Assembly (NCBI GenBank): GCA_963971405.1
Contig: OZ020488.1
Span: 2,294,001 to 2,358,000 of the forward strand
Source: Psococerastis gibbosa
Lineage: Eukaryota; Arthropoda; Insecta; Psocodea; Psocidae
Reading direction: 5' to 3'
DNA length: 64,000 nt
Within the stretch, counting starts at the first letter, position 1, and the number at the start of each line of letters is the position of its first letter. Both the position numbers and the translations under genes were made by a program. Of this stretch, positions 47,221 through 58,334 are shown piece after piece. A model generated the notes under the pieces. That model did no database searches. It was given only the letters and a program-made list of their open reading frames with translations, and was not told the origin of the DNA.

Positions 47221-47744
47221 GAAGTTGTCTGAAAATACTAGGTTATGTTTAATGTCTGACAGAGATGAGGTCGCTACTAAATTGGATTATTAAGAGACAT
47301 CAACCTATTTTTATGGGAGAGCTATAAGGGCCTCACATGCTGTATGCGAATTCAAAAGAAGTCGTCGGGTTCCTTTTCAGAGAAAAAAAAAGTAGGTAGC
47401 CGTTTTTTGGTAGTTTCAGGCATAATTTTATGCCTCAGAGGCTTTTAACCCTCTGAAATGGAGTTATCAAAAAAACTTTTAGGGAAATATACCCTTGTGG
47501 GTCTACTATGTAAGCAAAACAATTGCACTTTGCAATTGCACTTTGCATTAGAAAATTATCTTGTTTACCTTTTACAGGTTATGATTAAAAATAATCGCCA
47601 TAGGCCCACTGGACAATAATTTGGTTAACCTATTACCCGACCACGATAGGATAACATTCGGAATACCTACTTATAAAAGTCCAATAAACTCGGTGTACCG
47701 CCTATTCAAATTTTCGAATAAACGGAGTGTTCCAAAAGTCGATC

Positions 47745-47945
47745 GTAGGACATGTAAAGTAGTGGTACGGACTCTGATTATCACCCGTATGGTTTTTGAT
47801 TCGAGTCCCACTACATTTTCTGGGCATGTAAAGCAGGTGGACTCCGGGTCATACTAGTTGGGTGTAAGAGAGGGCTTTATAGCGCTAACTCCGCTAGGTC
47901 GGCTTAGTAATCGAATCAAAAGTTGTAGTTTATTTATTTATTTAC
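47745..47945 (+). repeat. tRNA-derived SINE-like repeat, family B, copy 2
   Basis: Starts catgtaaagtagtggtacgg, has a box-B-like GATTCGAGTCCCACTAC, then gcatgtaaagcaggtgga, gtaagagagggctttata and a (TTTA)n tail. Same order and length as the minus-strand copy at 26387-26607. Confidence 0.65.
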
Positions 47946-48173
47946 GTACCCTTAACTTATCTGTAATTTCATCGGATTCTATAGAATTGTTTGCCCGCAA
48001 ACCAATGTACCGACAGACATTAAGGAACACGTAAGGTGTGGCCCTGGGGCCTCAAAACGCATGAAAAAATTTACTTGCACATTGCTTTCCTTATTCCTTA
48101 TACTAACGAATAAACAGGAATGCAATACGTATGCAAGAGTTGTCTCTGATAATAATGCTTGATTATGTTTTAG

Positions 48174-48865
48174 TAACTGGCGAACATGGCAGAGATGAGG
48201 GTGCATCTAAATTGGACGTGCAAGAGACATCATCTGCACCTAATTTGATGAAAGGGATAGAAGAGAAGCCGTATCAGTGTCCAATGTGTGCTGAAAGGTT
48301 CACCCATAAGATCGCACTTGCAGGACATAAAAAATCACACAGAGGGGGAAACCCTTTCAGTTGTCTAATATGTAGGAAATGTTTCGACACAAGTAGCCAG
48401 CTAACGGAACATACAAGACAACATACTAGCGCTAATCCCTTCATGTGCCACATCTGTTCAAAAGGCTTCGCTCAACGTAGTGGCTTACTGGTACATCTAA
48501 AGGAGCACATGGGAGATAAACGCCATAAGTGTCATTTATGTCCAAGAAGCTTCCCAGCGGCCATCAGCTTAAAGAAACATGTAATAAAACATTTGCAATT
48601 TAAACCATATGAGTGTCAGATGTGTACAAAATGTTTCCCGACGAATGGTCAACTAACGAAACATACGAGAACACATACAGGCGAAAAACCTTACAAGTGT
48701 AAGATTTGTTCAAGAGGCTTCGCAACGAGTAATGGCTTACTGGTGCATGTACGAAGACACACTGGGGAGAAACTCTTTGAGTGCGGTTTATGTTCGAAAC
48801 GCTTCGCTCAGGCCATCAACTTGCATAACCATACAAAATTACATATGGAAGAGATACCAGTGTGA
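48174..48865 (+). CDS. Seven-finger C2H2 zinc-finger exon
   Basis: Acceptor gttttag (phase 1), open to TGA at 48863-48865. It begins VTGEHGRDEGASKLDVQE, then seven C2H2 fingers: CPMCAERF...HKKSH, CLICRKCF...HTRQH, CHICSKGF...HLKEH, CHLCPRSF...HVIKH, CQMCTKCF...HTRTH, CKICSRGF...HVRRH and CGLCSKRF...HTKLH. TGEKPY-type linkers join several. All ligands are present, so it looks functional. After the stop, a frame-shifted copy of finger 6 (SSRGFATSKGLLVHVRRH) without its cysteines shows the array was longer. Likely a nuclear sequence-specific DNA-binding protein; its start must come from upstream exons (43540 and 44115 are in phase). Confidence 0.78.
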
Positions 48866-49064
48866 CAAACCTTACCAATGGTGGATTTCTTCAAGAGGCT
48901 TTGCAACGAGTAAAGGCTTACTGGTGCATGTACGAAGACACAATGGGGAGAAACCCTTTGTGTTAAATTTATGTTCAAAATCAAATCAACTTACGGAACT
49001 ACAGTATATAAGATTACATCGGATAGATCCTTGTTTGTTGAAGGCTGGCAGCTTGTTTTTGTGA
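48866..49064 (+). pseudogene. Decayed extra zinc finger after the stop
   Basis: One frame over from the finger exon, the sequence reads DKPYQWWISSRGFATSKGLL then VHVRRHNGEKPFVLNLCSK. It copies finger 6 and the start of a next finger with both cysteines of the first pair lost. It is a remnant of array shortening by a frameshift and stop. Confidence 0.65.
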
Positions 49065-49851
49065 GCAGGGTACGGAGGAAATCAGGGATACGGTAGTAGG
49101 TAGTTAGCAGCCAAATTTTGTATTGAACAATATTTTGACCATCAATAACGTCAGTCTTCAGTGTTCATCTATTGAGTATTTGTCACTAGAAGTTGGTCAA
49201 GGTCAAATAAATAAATAATAATGTGTCTACAACTGTGACTAGAGGGCCTCGGCCCTAATATGCTATTTTCACTAGCTGTGCTGTAGTCAGGTGACCTAAA
49301 TCTAATTATTAATTCAAACATGAATAAGATATTGGCTGTCTTAACTTTATTTCGTATAATTAAACATTTTGAAACCTGGAGAGGTCTGATGAAGCCTTAG
49401 AATCTGGGCTGATACTTTCAACGGAAGTAGGTACGCTTTTATAGCCACCACGGCCCATTATCCTGGATTCTACTGCATCACATGAATACTTTTCAAATGA
49501 AGATGAGTATGCTGTTGGTTCAATCAAGGAATTAACAAGAAATAATTATAAAGTTAAATCGTCACAATCAGGTACAGTGCTCTAGGCAGTTGTCACTGTC
49601 AATGTGCTAGCGCCTCTGTGACGGTGTCGAAAGCTTTCTCTGAAAGATGGTTTCTAAGCAATTTAGATAAGCTAATAGCATTTCTCGCCAATATCAGTTC
49701 ATTCGGGCGTTTTGTAATGTTGGCGAATCTCTTTGTAGTATAGACCATTCCAGAACACGTGACCTAGCAGAAGCTGCCACTATGCCCGGTGTGTAAATAT
49801 CCGCCATTTTACTATATAATTTAATGAGATTTGGAAGCAAAGTTGTCTAAA

Positions 49852-52800
49852 ATGAATTTAAAAATAATATTTGTAAGTAATTATGGCTTAAGCCTGCAAA
49901 ATTTGGGGGTGGATATAAAGGCCCGGTACTTCTCGAAAATTAAAAAAATTGGGTTTGATCCCTTTTGGCTGCAAAGACGAGAGATGGCCCAAGGGGCATT
50001 TACCACATGGCCTCAGGTGAGCCTTGTCGACCTCACCTCATATTTAATTTTTAAAACGAGCTTCTTAACAGCAAGAGAGCTGAAAGCTTATAAGAGTCTC
50101 GAGGCTTTCAAACGGTATGAACGAGGCTGGCTGCAAGAAATTCTATGTTGCCAAGCCCTAGATGGAACGGTTGCAGTTGTTGGCACAGTAAGTAATAAGC
50201 CTACCTATTTATAATTATTTTTTGGGACATGTGAATCGAGTCGTGTGAAATTTCTTAATGAGACAATTATTTACCATTAAACTGTGAGTTTGATAAGGGT
50301 GTAGTGTTCTAATTGATCAAATAACAATGAAGTCGAAGTTGTTGGATATTTACTTTTTGACTTGCACTTAGTTGACTGCTGGAATGTTGTTGTTTTTGAT
50401 TTGTAATAAATCATTTGAAGAATAGCTATTACGAAAAAGCATTTATTAATTTGACCCTGACATGCTTAAAATGAGTTAGAATACCTGTATCCTGCCAAAT
50501 TATAAAAAACCTCGTACCTTCTACCAAACGTTGCTCGTTTCTAAAACTGCCGAAACAAAAAGTACCGCTAATTAAACGCACACAGAAACATGCCAAAGAA
50601 ACTTACATGACGTCTAGAATAATTAAATGTAATCAGATTTTACGTGTAACTACGACCAAGGGGTATATCTTGCTTTAATTTTTGTCACCCATTAGAAACG
50701 CATGGGGTCCTCTTAAAACTAGGGCACTATGTAGACCTTGACATTTGCTTGCGTATTAGACACCTGTCCGGCTCATACAGTATTTTAGTGTTACAACTAA
50801 AGCTTTATTTGCTTTTATTATAGGTTAAACATTCCCAGAGAATGAATGCTCCAGCATTAACAGCTTGGGTGCACCTTACCATTGATGGGGCGGTCATTAG
50901 TGGTCACTGCAAATGTATGGCAGGTCTCGATGAAGTTTGCTCTCATGTGGCCACTATATTGTTTGCTCTCGTGCACAAGGCGAATGAAACATCTTGTACG
51001 CACCAGCTGGCGCAATGGCCTGTGCCAAGGTTGAAAGATGTCCACTATTCAAAACATGACGTGGGGGAAAGAAAGTAGGTCTTTCGGCACCACAAAACTG
51101 CCTAAGTTCGTACCAGAAATGAACGAAGAGGAGATAGGTGCATTCCTCAATGCAATTGAAGTGCAATCTGGTGAGTAATTCGCTATTCTCCACTGATTAG
51201 TACATATACTTGTTCATGACGCATTGATGATTGTTTTCGGAGTCGCAGGCTATATTACCTGCATTGTAGTACATATTTACATCATAACGTAGGTAATACA
51301 CAAGACCTAGTCCATTCACAGCAACGTTAGTAATGTAATTACGTACTAATTATTATAAAATTACACGGCCAGAGTTACGTGATACTATAGTGCAATCCTT
51401 ATACTTTACATACTCACACTTGGTTTTAGGAATAACGCCTGCCCTCTCCTATGTCACCGGACCACATTGTGACCGCTTAGCCGCAGCCCAGAAGCAGGTT
51501 TTGAACATGGACCTGGGAGACCTATTTGAGAAAGACTTGTTGGACTTTCCTTTAGTTTTGCTCCTAGAATTTTCACAAGGTAAATAGGAATTTAATTCTG
51601 ACGATGGGTTCAATTATCGCCATTAGGGGAAAAACTTAATAAGTCTATGTAAAATAAGGAATATTAAATTGGCATAATGATAGTAATAATATCGGTAGCG
51701 CAACGAAAATGGAAGCAGTTTCGGAAGGATTGCTTGCCCAAGCCAGATTTTGGTTTTAGACAAAAAAAATATTTTTTGAAAATATTATGAAGTCGCTCCC
51801 TTATGCATTCATTACATTACATATTGTATTGATTTGTCTATTATGGAATATGCAATGACTGATTGACGACAACAGAAAGTGGCTGGAGGGCGAAGTGGAG
51901 GGGACGAGACGAAGAGGTATAAGAACCAGATTGAGGACGACCTCAGAAAGGCGGGAATGATTCCTGAAGAAGAGATAAGATGGCAGGGAGTAGTGGGGGA
52001 GACTCATAAATCACACAATAAGTTTATAATTACACACAAAATTGGACATTACGATGTATACAAAATACAAGAGGGACCCTGCTTCAATTTCAAGTATACC
52101 TTGACTGCCTAAAGCAGATTGAAACGACTCCTCGGCTTAACGCATACAGAAAACCAAAACCTTTTCAATTGGGCCCGGTACCTCCTACACAACCGGGTGG
52201 CCGGGCTCCAGGGGCGGAAAAGGGTCACTATGCTGCAGCGCGGCCAAAACTCTTTTTTAAGAATCATAACAATCCCATCTCCTTATATAGGGGACAGGAC
52301 CAGCACCTCACCCTCCCTACCCGAGGGGGAGGAATAGGTGATAATTATAGTGAGGCATGAACGGTCCCAACTCTCTACCATCTTTCTTCGTGAGTTTAAT
52401 TTATCGAAAAATGTAAGCTGGAACCCATAAGCCCGTCACTACTTGAACACGTGGTAATTTCTTTTGTTTCAGGTGTGAATATTAGCTTGAGCCTTGAGCA
52501 AGTTCAAGAAATCGAGAAATTGTCACGAGGCCAAGAAGGCGAGACGTGGCACCGGTATAGAAGAGGGCGTGTGACGGCGTCCAACTTCAAGAGTGCATGC
52601 ACGTCTTCCTTGGAAAGCCCAGCTATTAGCACTTTAAAAAAAATATGTTATGCCGGACAAAGTCCGTTCTATAGTGCAGCCACTTCATATGGCAAAGACC
52701 ATGAAGATGTAGCTCTTCGCGCCTATGTGCAGAATGTGCAAAATGTGCACCAGGACTTTAAGCTGAGGAAGTCAGGATTAATAATTAAGACGACGCATCC

Positions 52801-53181
52801 GATGTTTGGAGCTTCCCCTGATGCAATAGTGTCATGTCTTTGCAGTGGAGACGGCTGTGTAGAAGTGAAATGCCCCTTCAGCATGAGGAATCCAATATTA
52901 GCAACTACTGCGCTATGAAGAATGCTTGTCTGGAAGTTGGTAGTAGTGGCATAAGGCTAAAGAAAACCCATGCATACTATTACCAAATTCAGCTCCAACT
53001 GTTTGTTGGTGACTATAAATATGTTGATTTCATTGTGTGGTCTAACAAAGATATGTTTGTGGCCAGAGTATTACCTGATAGTGAATTTATTAAAAATAAG
53101 GTACAGAGGGCGAAAAATTACCACCAAAGGGTGATATTGCCGGAGTTATTAGGAAAAGCATTTACTAGAAATGTTTCATAA
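49852..53181 (+). pseudogene. SWIM + YqaJ-type nuclease gene of the ISL2EU-type element
   Basis: Four exons join in phase: 49852-50187, 50824-51170, 51430-51579 and 52473-53181. The first encodes MNLKIIFVSNYGLSLQ with RREMAQGAFTTWPQVSLVDL. The second has a SWIM zinc-binding motif CKCMAGLDEVCSHVATILF. The last has the YqaJ-like PD-(D/E)xK nuclease core: GRVTASNFKSAC, ASPDAIVSC with an acidic ligand, and VEVKCPFSM with E-x-K. This second protein of the element is thought to act with the transposase, perhaps as an exonuclease; its role is not proven. Two single-base frame changes (about 51055-51075 and at 52887) disrupt it. A LINE tail lies in the intron at 51879-52020. Confidence 0.82.
51879..52020 (+). 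mobile_element. LINE tail relic inside the transposon intron
   Basis: Translated as KNQIEDDLRKAGMIPEEEIR then WQGVVGETHK. This matches the W-x-x-Q-V-E-x-D-L-x-x-A-G pattern at the C-terminus of RTE/CR1-type LINE proteins. The upstream part is missing. Confidence 0.55.
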
Positions 53182-53189
53182 AAAAAAAA

Positions 53190-53735
53190 ACATTGTGATA
53201 TACGTGGAACCCCGTTAAAATGGTTTGAGAGGTATTTATCAAAAAGTAAGCATTTCAGACCAAGTGACCCTCTACCACTCACCTTCGGAGTACCCGAATG
53301 ATCCATATTAGGCCCTGTTTTATTGCTTTCCAATTTTTTATATTAATATGAGTTTTTGATTCTTTTCCAGTGGATTCAAAGCAACGTTTCTGGCAGAGCC
53401 CCATGCAATTATACCATAAGAAAGAATCGACTGTACTATTGCAAAATAGACTGTTTTTATTGTGGTAATATGTCACGGAGAATTTTGAATAAATAAGTTT
53501 TTCTTACTCTGTGTGATAAGGCTAATATGTTCAGTCCATTTAAGGTGGCGATCGATTTTAACAGCAAGGTAAGTTGTTATTAGCTTTTTGTACTTCTCCA
53601 CAAGTACTGATACCGTTTGTGCATTCGTGTATTGTCAGCTTCTCAATATTTATATTTGGGTATTTTTTGGGGGTAAAGTCATAAGATGTGTTTTACGTAC
53701 TTACTGAAATAAAACAGGGCCTAATATGGATCATT
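53190..53735. mobile_element. Reverse-transcriptase fragments in both orientations
   Basis: Plus strand 53190-53330 reads IRGTPLKWFERYLSKSKHF and TFGVPE-x-SILGPVLL (a stop sits where Gln is usual in VPQGS). These are conserved non-LTR RT blocks. Minus strand 53730-53332 reads VKIDRHLKWTEHI, then IVQSILSYGIIAWGSA, the later part of the same domain, with stops. The RT block at 53190 is present again, inverted, at 53848-53716. It is a non-LTR (CR1/Jockey-like) element broken and rearranged. Confidence 0.65.
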
Positions 53736-53849
53736 GGGGTACTCCGAAGGTGAGTGGTAGAGAATCACTTACTTGGTCTGAAATGCTAACTTTTTGATAA
53801 ATAACTCTAACTTTTAACGGGGTTCCACGTATATCACAATATTTTTTTT

Positions 53850-54398
53850 TTATGAAACATTCCTAATAAATTCTTTTCCTAATAACTCCGGCAATATCAC
53901 CCTTTGATGGTAATTTTTCGCCCTCTGTACCTTATTTTTAATAAATTCACTATCAGGTAATACTCTGGCCACAAACATATCTTTGTTAGACCACACAATG
54001 AAATCAACATATTTATAGTCACCAACAAACAGTTGGAGGTGAATTTGGTAATAGTATGCATGGGTTTTCGTTAGCCTTATGCCACTACTACCAACATCCA
54101 GACAAGCATTCTTCATAGCGCAGTAGTTGCTAATATTGGATTCCCTCATGCTGAAGGGACATTTCACTTCTTCATAGCCCTCTCCACAGCAAAGACATGA
54201 CACTATTGCATCAGGGGAAGCTCCAAACATCGGATGCGTCGTTTTAATTATCAATCCTGACTTCCTCAGCTTAAAGGCCTGGTGCACATTCTGCACATAG
54301 GCGCGAAGAGCTACAACTTCATGGTCTTTGCCATATGAAGTGGCTGCACTATAGAACTGACTTTGTTCGGCATAACATATTTTTTTTTTTAAGTTCAA
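53850..54398 (-). pseudogene. Inverted second copy of the YqaJ nuclease core
   Basis: On the minus strand the frame is open for 182 codons and matches 52630-53181: FYSAATSYGKDHE, MFGASPDAIVSCLC, EVKCPFSMRESNIS and the end LPELLGKEFIRNVS. Unlike the left copy it keeps the frame at FSMRESNIS. It lacks the first part of the exon (GRVTASNF region) and has no promoter or splice acceptor in view, so it is probably not expressed. Confidence 0.8.
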
Positions 54399-54404
54399 AT
54401 AGCT

Positions 54405-54718
54405 GGGCTTTCTTCACAAGAGGTACATCTTTATTGTCTTTGCCTATTACGCTGATGACACAGCCCTTCTCTTTCGTGGCAACACCTTGGCAGAGGCACT
54501 AAGCTCTGGCTAGTAAAATCTTGGTTGGATTCAAACCTACTAACACTTAACCTAAGTAAAACACATCTTATGACTTTTTCCCCCAAAAAGACCCTAACAT
54601 AAATATATACGAGCTGACATTCAATTCAAGAGCACAGTCTATTCTTTCTTATGGTGTAAATGCATGGGGCTCTGCTACAAAAGTTTCTTTGAATCAACTG
54701 GAATTACAAAAAAAAATC
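54405..54718 (+). mobile_element. Reverse-transcriptase fragment with YADD motif
   Basis: Reads IVFAYYADDTALLFRGNTLA, with the catalytic Y-A-D-D box of reverse transcriptases. After stops and frame changes comes RAQSILSYGVNAWGSATKVS, the same C-terminal block as at 53332-53730. It abuts the outer edge of the right arm. Confidence 0.7.
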
Positions 54719-54790
54719 GTATTATAGGTAATGTAGCGGTAACCTTATTTAATGTAAATTGTTTAATTTGTTCATTTAAACACCTACTAA

Positions 54791-54951
54791 GACGGGTATT
54801 CCATATACGTCAATCGTCAACGAAAAATTGAAAAATGACGTAAATTGACGTGGTAGCAGAATTTTTAGTATGTCTTTAATGTCTGCTAAAACGTCATTTT
54901 TCAATTTTTCGTTGACGATTGACGTATATGGAATACCCGCCTAAAGTTATG
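54791..54951. mobile_element. Small PIF/Harbinger-like MITE (161 bp)
   Basis: Flanked by TAA at 54788-54790 and 54952-54954. A palindrome with arms GACGGGTATTCCATATACG and, inverted, GGCGGGTATTCCATATACG; the interior is shared with 41274-41435 (ttttagtatgtctttaatgt). It sits inside the ISL2EU-type element between its two genes. Confidence 0.8.
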
Positions 54952-55480
54952 GATTCACGAGAAAATAACATATCGAGGAAACTCCATGTAGAACAATAAA
55001 AATATATTTTAATCAACATAAGTTAAACAACAAAATTTATTTTGTATTAACTCTCTTCTAACATATACATATTTACATACGTAACACACACACACCTGCA
55101 CACCTTAATTTTATACTTCAGTTATTAGTGGTACAATTTATCATTTCATGTATACTTGTATTGCAAAATTGGAATAATTATATATTTGATTTGATGTGAA
55201 GTGAGCTATTTTAATTTTAATACCCATATCGTACCCTAATCTGTTCGGTTTAGATGCTCTATTATCATTCCCTTAATGTCCTCTTTAATAGATTAAAAAG
55301 TTTAATTGAATTGTATGACATACCTGATGTTAGCAAGCTTAGGCCATATAATACTTTAGGCACGACATAGTAGATGCACTGCATGAGAAATTTCGGGCAC
55401 ATTACCTCTTCTTTTATTTTATAATTTTGACAGAGGCGGGGTGCTGCGTGCGAAAATTTGAGGACTGCGCTATGGCCTTC

Positions 55481-57917
55481 TCAGGTGTTAGGCACCTGCG
55501 TTTGACACAGGTTAACGAGACATGCCGCAACATATACCTCTTGATCTGGAATAGAATAGTTAGTGCCAGATGTAGCAAGAGCAGAGAGGGGAATAGTACC
55601 CCTAAACCTAGTAAATTTTTTTTTCAAGCAGCCTATAACCCTCTCTACATGGATTCGGACGTTCGCGATGCTCCGCGTTTTCTCCACGTCCAATGGATGT
55701 AACTGTGATTTGCCCTTAGTAAATGCGGGGATCACTAGATCTGCGTGCTGCATTCTGACCTCATCTTCTATCAAAAACCCCCTGTCAGCCATTACGACAT
55801 CTCCGGGGAGGAGCAGGTCTAATATCCCGCAATGGGTAGTCAAATGCTTGTCGCTCGTGCGACCCCCCCAAGCTTTTGAAATAAAGCATACTGTTCCTTG
55901 TGGAGTTATGCCAATGAGAAATTTCACAGTGTGATGATGCTTGTAGTTAGACCACATTTGAGCAGATTTTAACGGGTCGGATGATGTTTCAGTGAATACT
56001 TCAAAACAATCTAAAATTACAGTAATTTTTTGGCCAAAAGCTTTTTTGAATGATAACGGCATAGTTTTTCTTAAATTTTCCCTGGTTGCCCATACAATTA
56101 GACTTTTTAACCTATTAAAAATGACATTAAGGGAATGGTAGTAATTCTCGGAAAGGGTGTACGGAACCATGTCAAAAAGATATGATAAATATTTGAATGA
56201 AAAATTCAACCTTAGTTTCATTAAAACAATTAAAAGCATCTGAAATGGTGAAAGTACCCTGTTGTGATGGGTCGGGAGGTAATCTGCAACCTGCTGAAAT
56301 ATGAGAAATAAATGGGCTGACGTCGGCAATCCCGTATAAAAGCAGGTCTTCTTTCCGTCTCGATCAGCCTTGAATGAGTCTTCATTAAGGGTCAATGTGT
56401 TCACTTTCATACGCAGATCGTACACCATACTGGTGCGATTTTGAAGCTCATTCAACACATTTTGTACGTCAACACCGGTCCAATCAGTTTGGCAGCTTTT
56501 ACTAGGCGCGGAAAAATCTTCATTGCTTTCAATGGCAGGTGATATTGGGCCAACGTCTTCCTCCTGACAAAGAAACATAATTTTCAATACGCATCGGCAA
56601 CACAATAATTAGGAGGGTGCAAAGCTTCGACGAAAATACACATTTTAAAAATAAGTTTCAAAAACTACAACTGGTCCGGCACAACCTGCTATTGCACCGC
56701 TGTCTTATTAGTCGCTTATTAAATGTTTGGTGGCCATGAACAGGAATAACATTACTGTTACTGTATGCACTGCAGATTAACATTGCCGTCAGGCCCATAA
56801 CCAGGGAAACCTTTTGAGGAGGGGAGGCTACCCTGGCCAATTGCCTGACTGGCTTATTATAACTTGGACGGCTTACCATGGCTGCTGCCCCAGTTGAAGA
56901 TGGTTAACTCGTACTTGAAACTTGTACACCTTTCACTAGATGTAGGCCCTACTGTAGTTAAGTTATCAATCTACATCTGTAGCCGAGTTGGACAACTTAC
57001 AATTCACTAATGGGTTTACTAAAATTTAAGTTCTAAACCTAATATAAATAAACGCTATATGATATGTAACGGAGTGGGCCACTTACATGATGAGTGGGTA
57101 AAGGTATCGGATCGGCACAAAGTCGTTTTCGAGCTCTACAGTGTCTAGCAACTTTTTCTGCGCTGGTCATTCCACCTGTTCTATTATAACCCATATTCTG
57201 CGATGGTACCCAATCAGGATTAGTATCATCCTCTAATGCGCTAGGTTTGCCTAAAACAAAAACATGTCACTATTTGTGCTAAATTATCAACAATAAACTA
57301 AGGAAATTAGCTTCATGGCTTCATGAACTTAGGACACAGCCCAGGAATTAAGCTTACAGCTAAAGAGAGCTTCAAAAACTACATTTTTTATGACTTGTGG
57401 GACTTCGTAACCCTAAGCTGTATTAGGTACTGCGATCGGCGGTCTTATTCGTTATTACACCATGAATCCATGATCGGCATATCGTCTGCAAACATTTCAA
57501 CAAGTGAATTAGCAAAACTAGCCTGTATCTGTTCTACACATCACTAACAACATTTGCTGGACTAACAACGTCACCAGCGATGCCTTGGGAGAGAAAATTA
57601 CATAAATATACACTAGGGAAAGTGCGTTTAGAATGGAGTTAGGACTGGCCACTAAACGATGATTAAAATTCGGAATAAACAGTCACAAATGAAGAAAGTC
57701 TACCTGATATAAAATGTTACGAACAGACTCTTTGATGTTTTGCCTTCAATTCAGTAAAGTCGTCTCTTTTGAAAACCGCCAACCATCGAGACCTCCGTAC
57801 ACGAGACAAATCATTCATTTCTTGTGTTCCGTGTGTCAAAATTGCTGGAATTCTGAAGAAAGAACGTTTGTCCCGTCTATTGTCTGCACCACAACCCACA
57901 ACACAGCAGAAAACCAT
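55481..57917 (-). pseudogene. THAP + DDE transposase gene of the ISL2EU-type element
   Basis: Minus-strand exons joining in phase: 57917-57704 (THAP), 57250-57087 and 56563-55481. The first starts MVFCCVVGCGADNRRDKRSF and holds the THAP zinc finger (paired Cys near the start, later WLAVFKRDDF). It reads TAA inside the C-x2-H ligand segment (CS-stop-HF), so it is broken. The last exon is open and carries a DDE_Tnp_4/IS5-like catalytic core: VILDCFEVFTE (first Asp), DVVMADRGFLIEDEV (second Asp) and VRIHVERVIGCLKKKF (Glu). It would cut and join the element's ends. A further exon between 56563 and 57087 cannot be excluded. Confidence 0.82.
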
Positions 57918-58334
57918 GATATTTTGAGTAAAATCTTTGAAATGAAATTCAAACATACAGGAACGCCATTTAAAATAAACTAAATAAAGTATTAAAGTAA
58001 ACAAGTGCCTAAAGTGCCGCCTTTCCCTGACTGCAGCCACGGTCCCACCGAGTGGCGGCAAATTCAAATGCCGATTGCGGCCACTCTCCCGGTTTTCCAT
58101 CACATTCCATGGGATCAAAGCCGATAATCCCATTTTTTTTATTTATCTTGCCTTCATGTCTACCGCTTATTCACATCCGTAAGAACTTAAGTCCATATTC
58201 ATTTCAAAATTTAATTAAAAGCACGAAAAGTAAGATAAGTCAGCCAAACCCTATGGAAATACATGGAGTAATGGCGCCCTGACCGGCCCAACCAATCAGA
58301 GTGATCCAGAAGTGACGTCATTCTGGAACGCTCT

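Larger units (their letters stand above)
52613..54411. repeat. Large inverted duplication of the YqaJ exon
   Basis: Left arm 52613-53326 and right arm 53708-54411 are inverted near copies, about 700 bp each, with a spacer of about 380 bp. Outer edges share gaaagcccagctatt and inner edges share aaaacagggcctaatatgga, written here on the minus strand. The duplication includes the YqaJ core and a piece of reverse transcriptase directly behind its stop codon. Such a structure could form a long hairpin. Confidence 0.85.
49742..58334. mobile_element. ISL2EU-type DNA transposon (8.6 kb), damaged
   Basis: Ends AGACCATTCCAGAACACG (left) and, inverted, AGAGCGTTCCAGAATGACG (right) pair imperfectly. AT flanks both sides (49740-49741 and 58335-58336), the 2-bp target typical of ISL2EU. 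It carries the two genes expected of the group: a SWIM + YqaJ-type nuclease gene reading right and a THAP + DDE transposase gene reading left, convergent. Both are broken. The middle is enlarged by an inverted duplication (arms about 52613-53326 and 53708-54411), reverse-transcriptase fragments and a small nested MITE. Family knowledge is recalled, not searched. Confidence 0.8.

Noticed and set aside
56640-56880. An extra transposase exon read from ATG at 56879
   Set aside because: The ATG is followed directly by GTAAG, which looks like a splice donor, and the peptide has no motif; the exons at 57087 and 56563 already join in phase.
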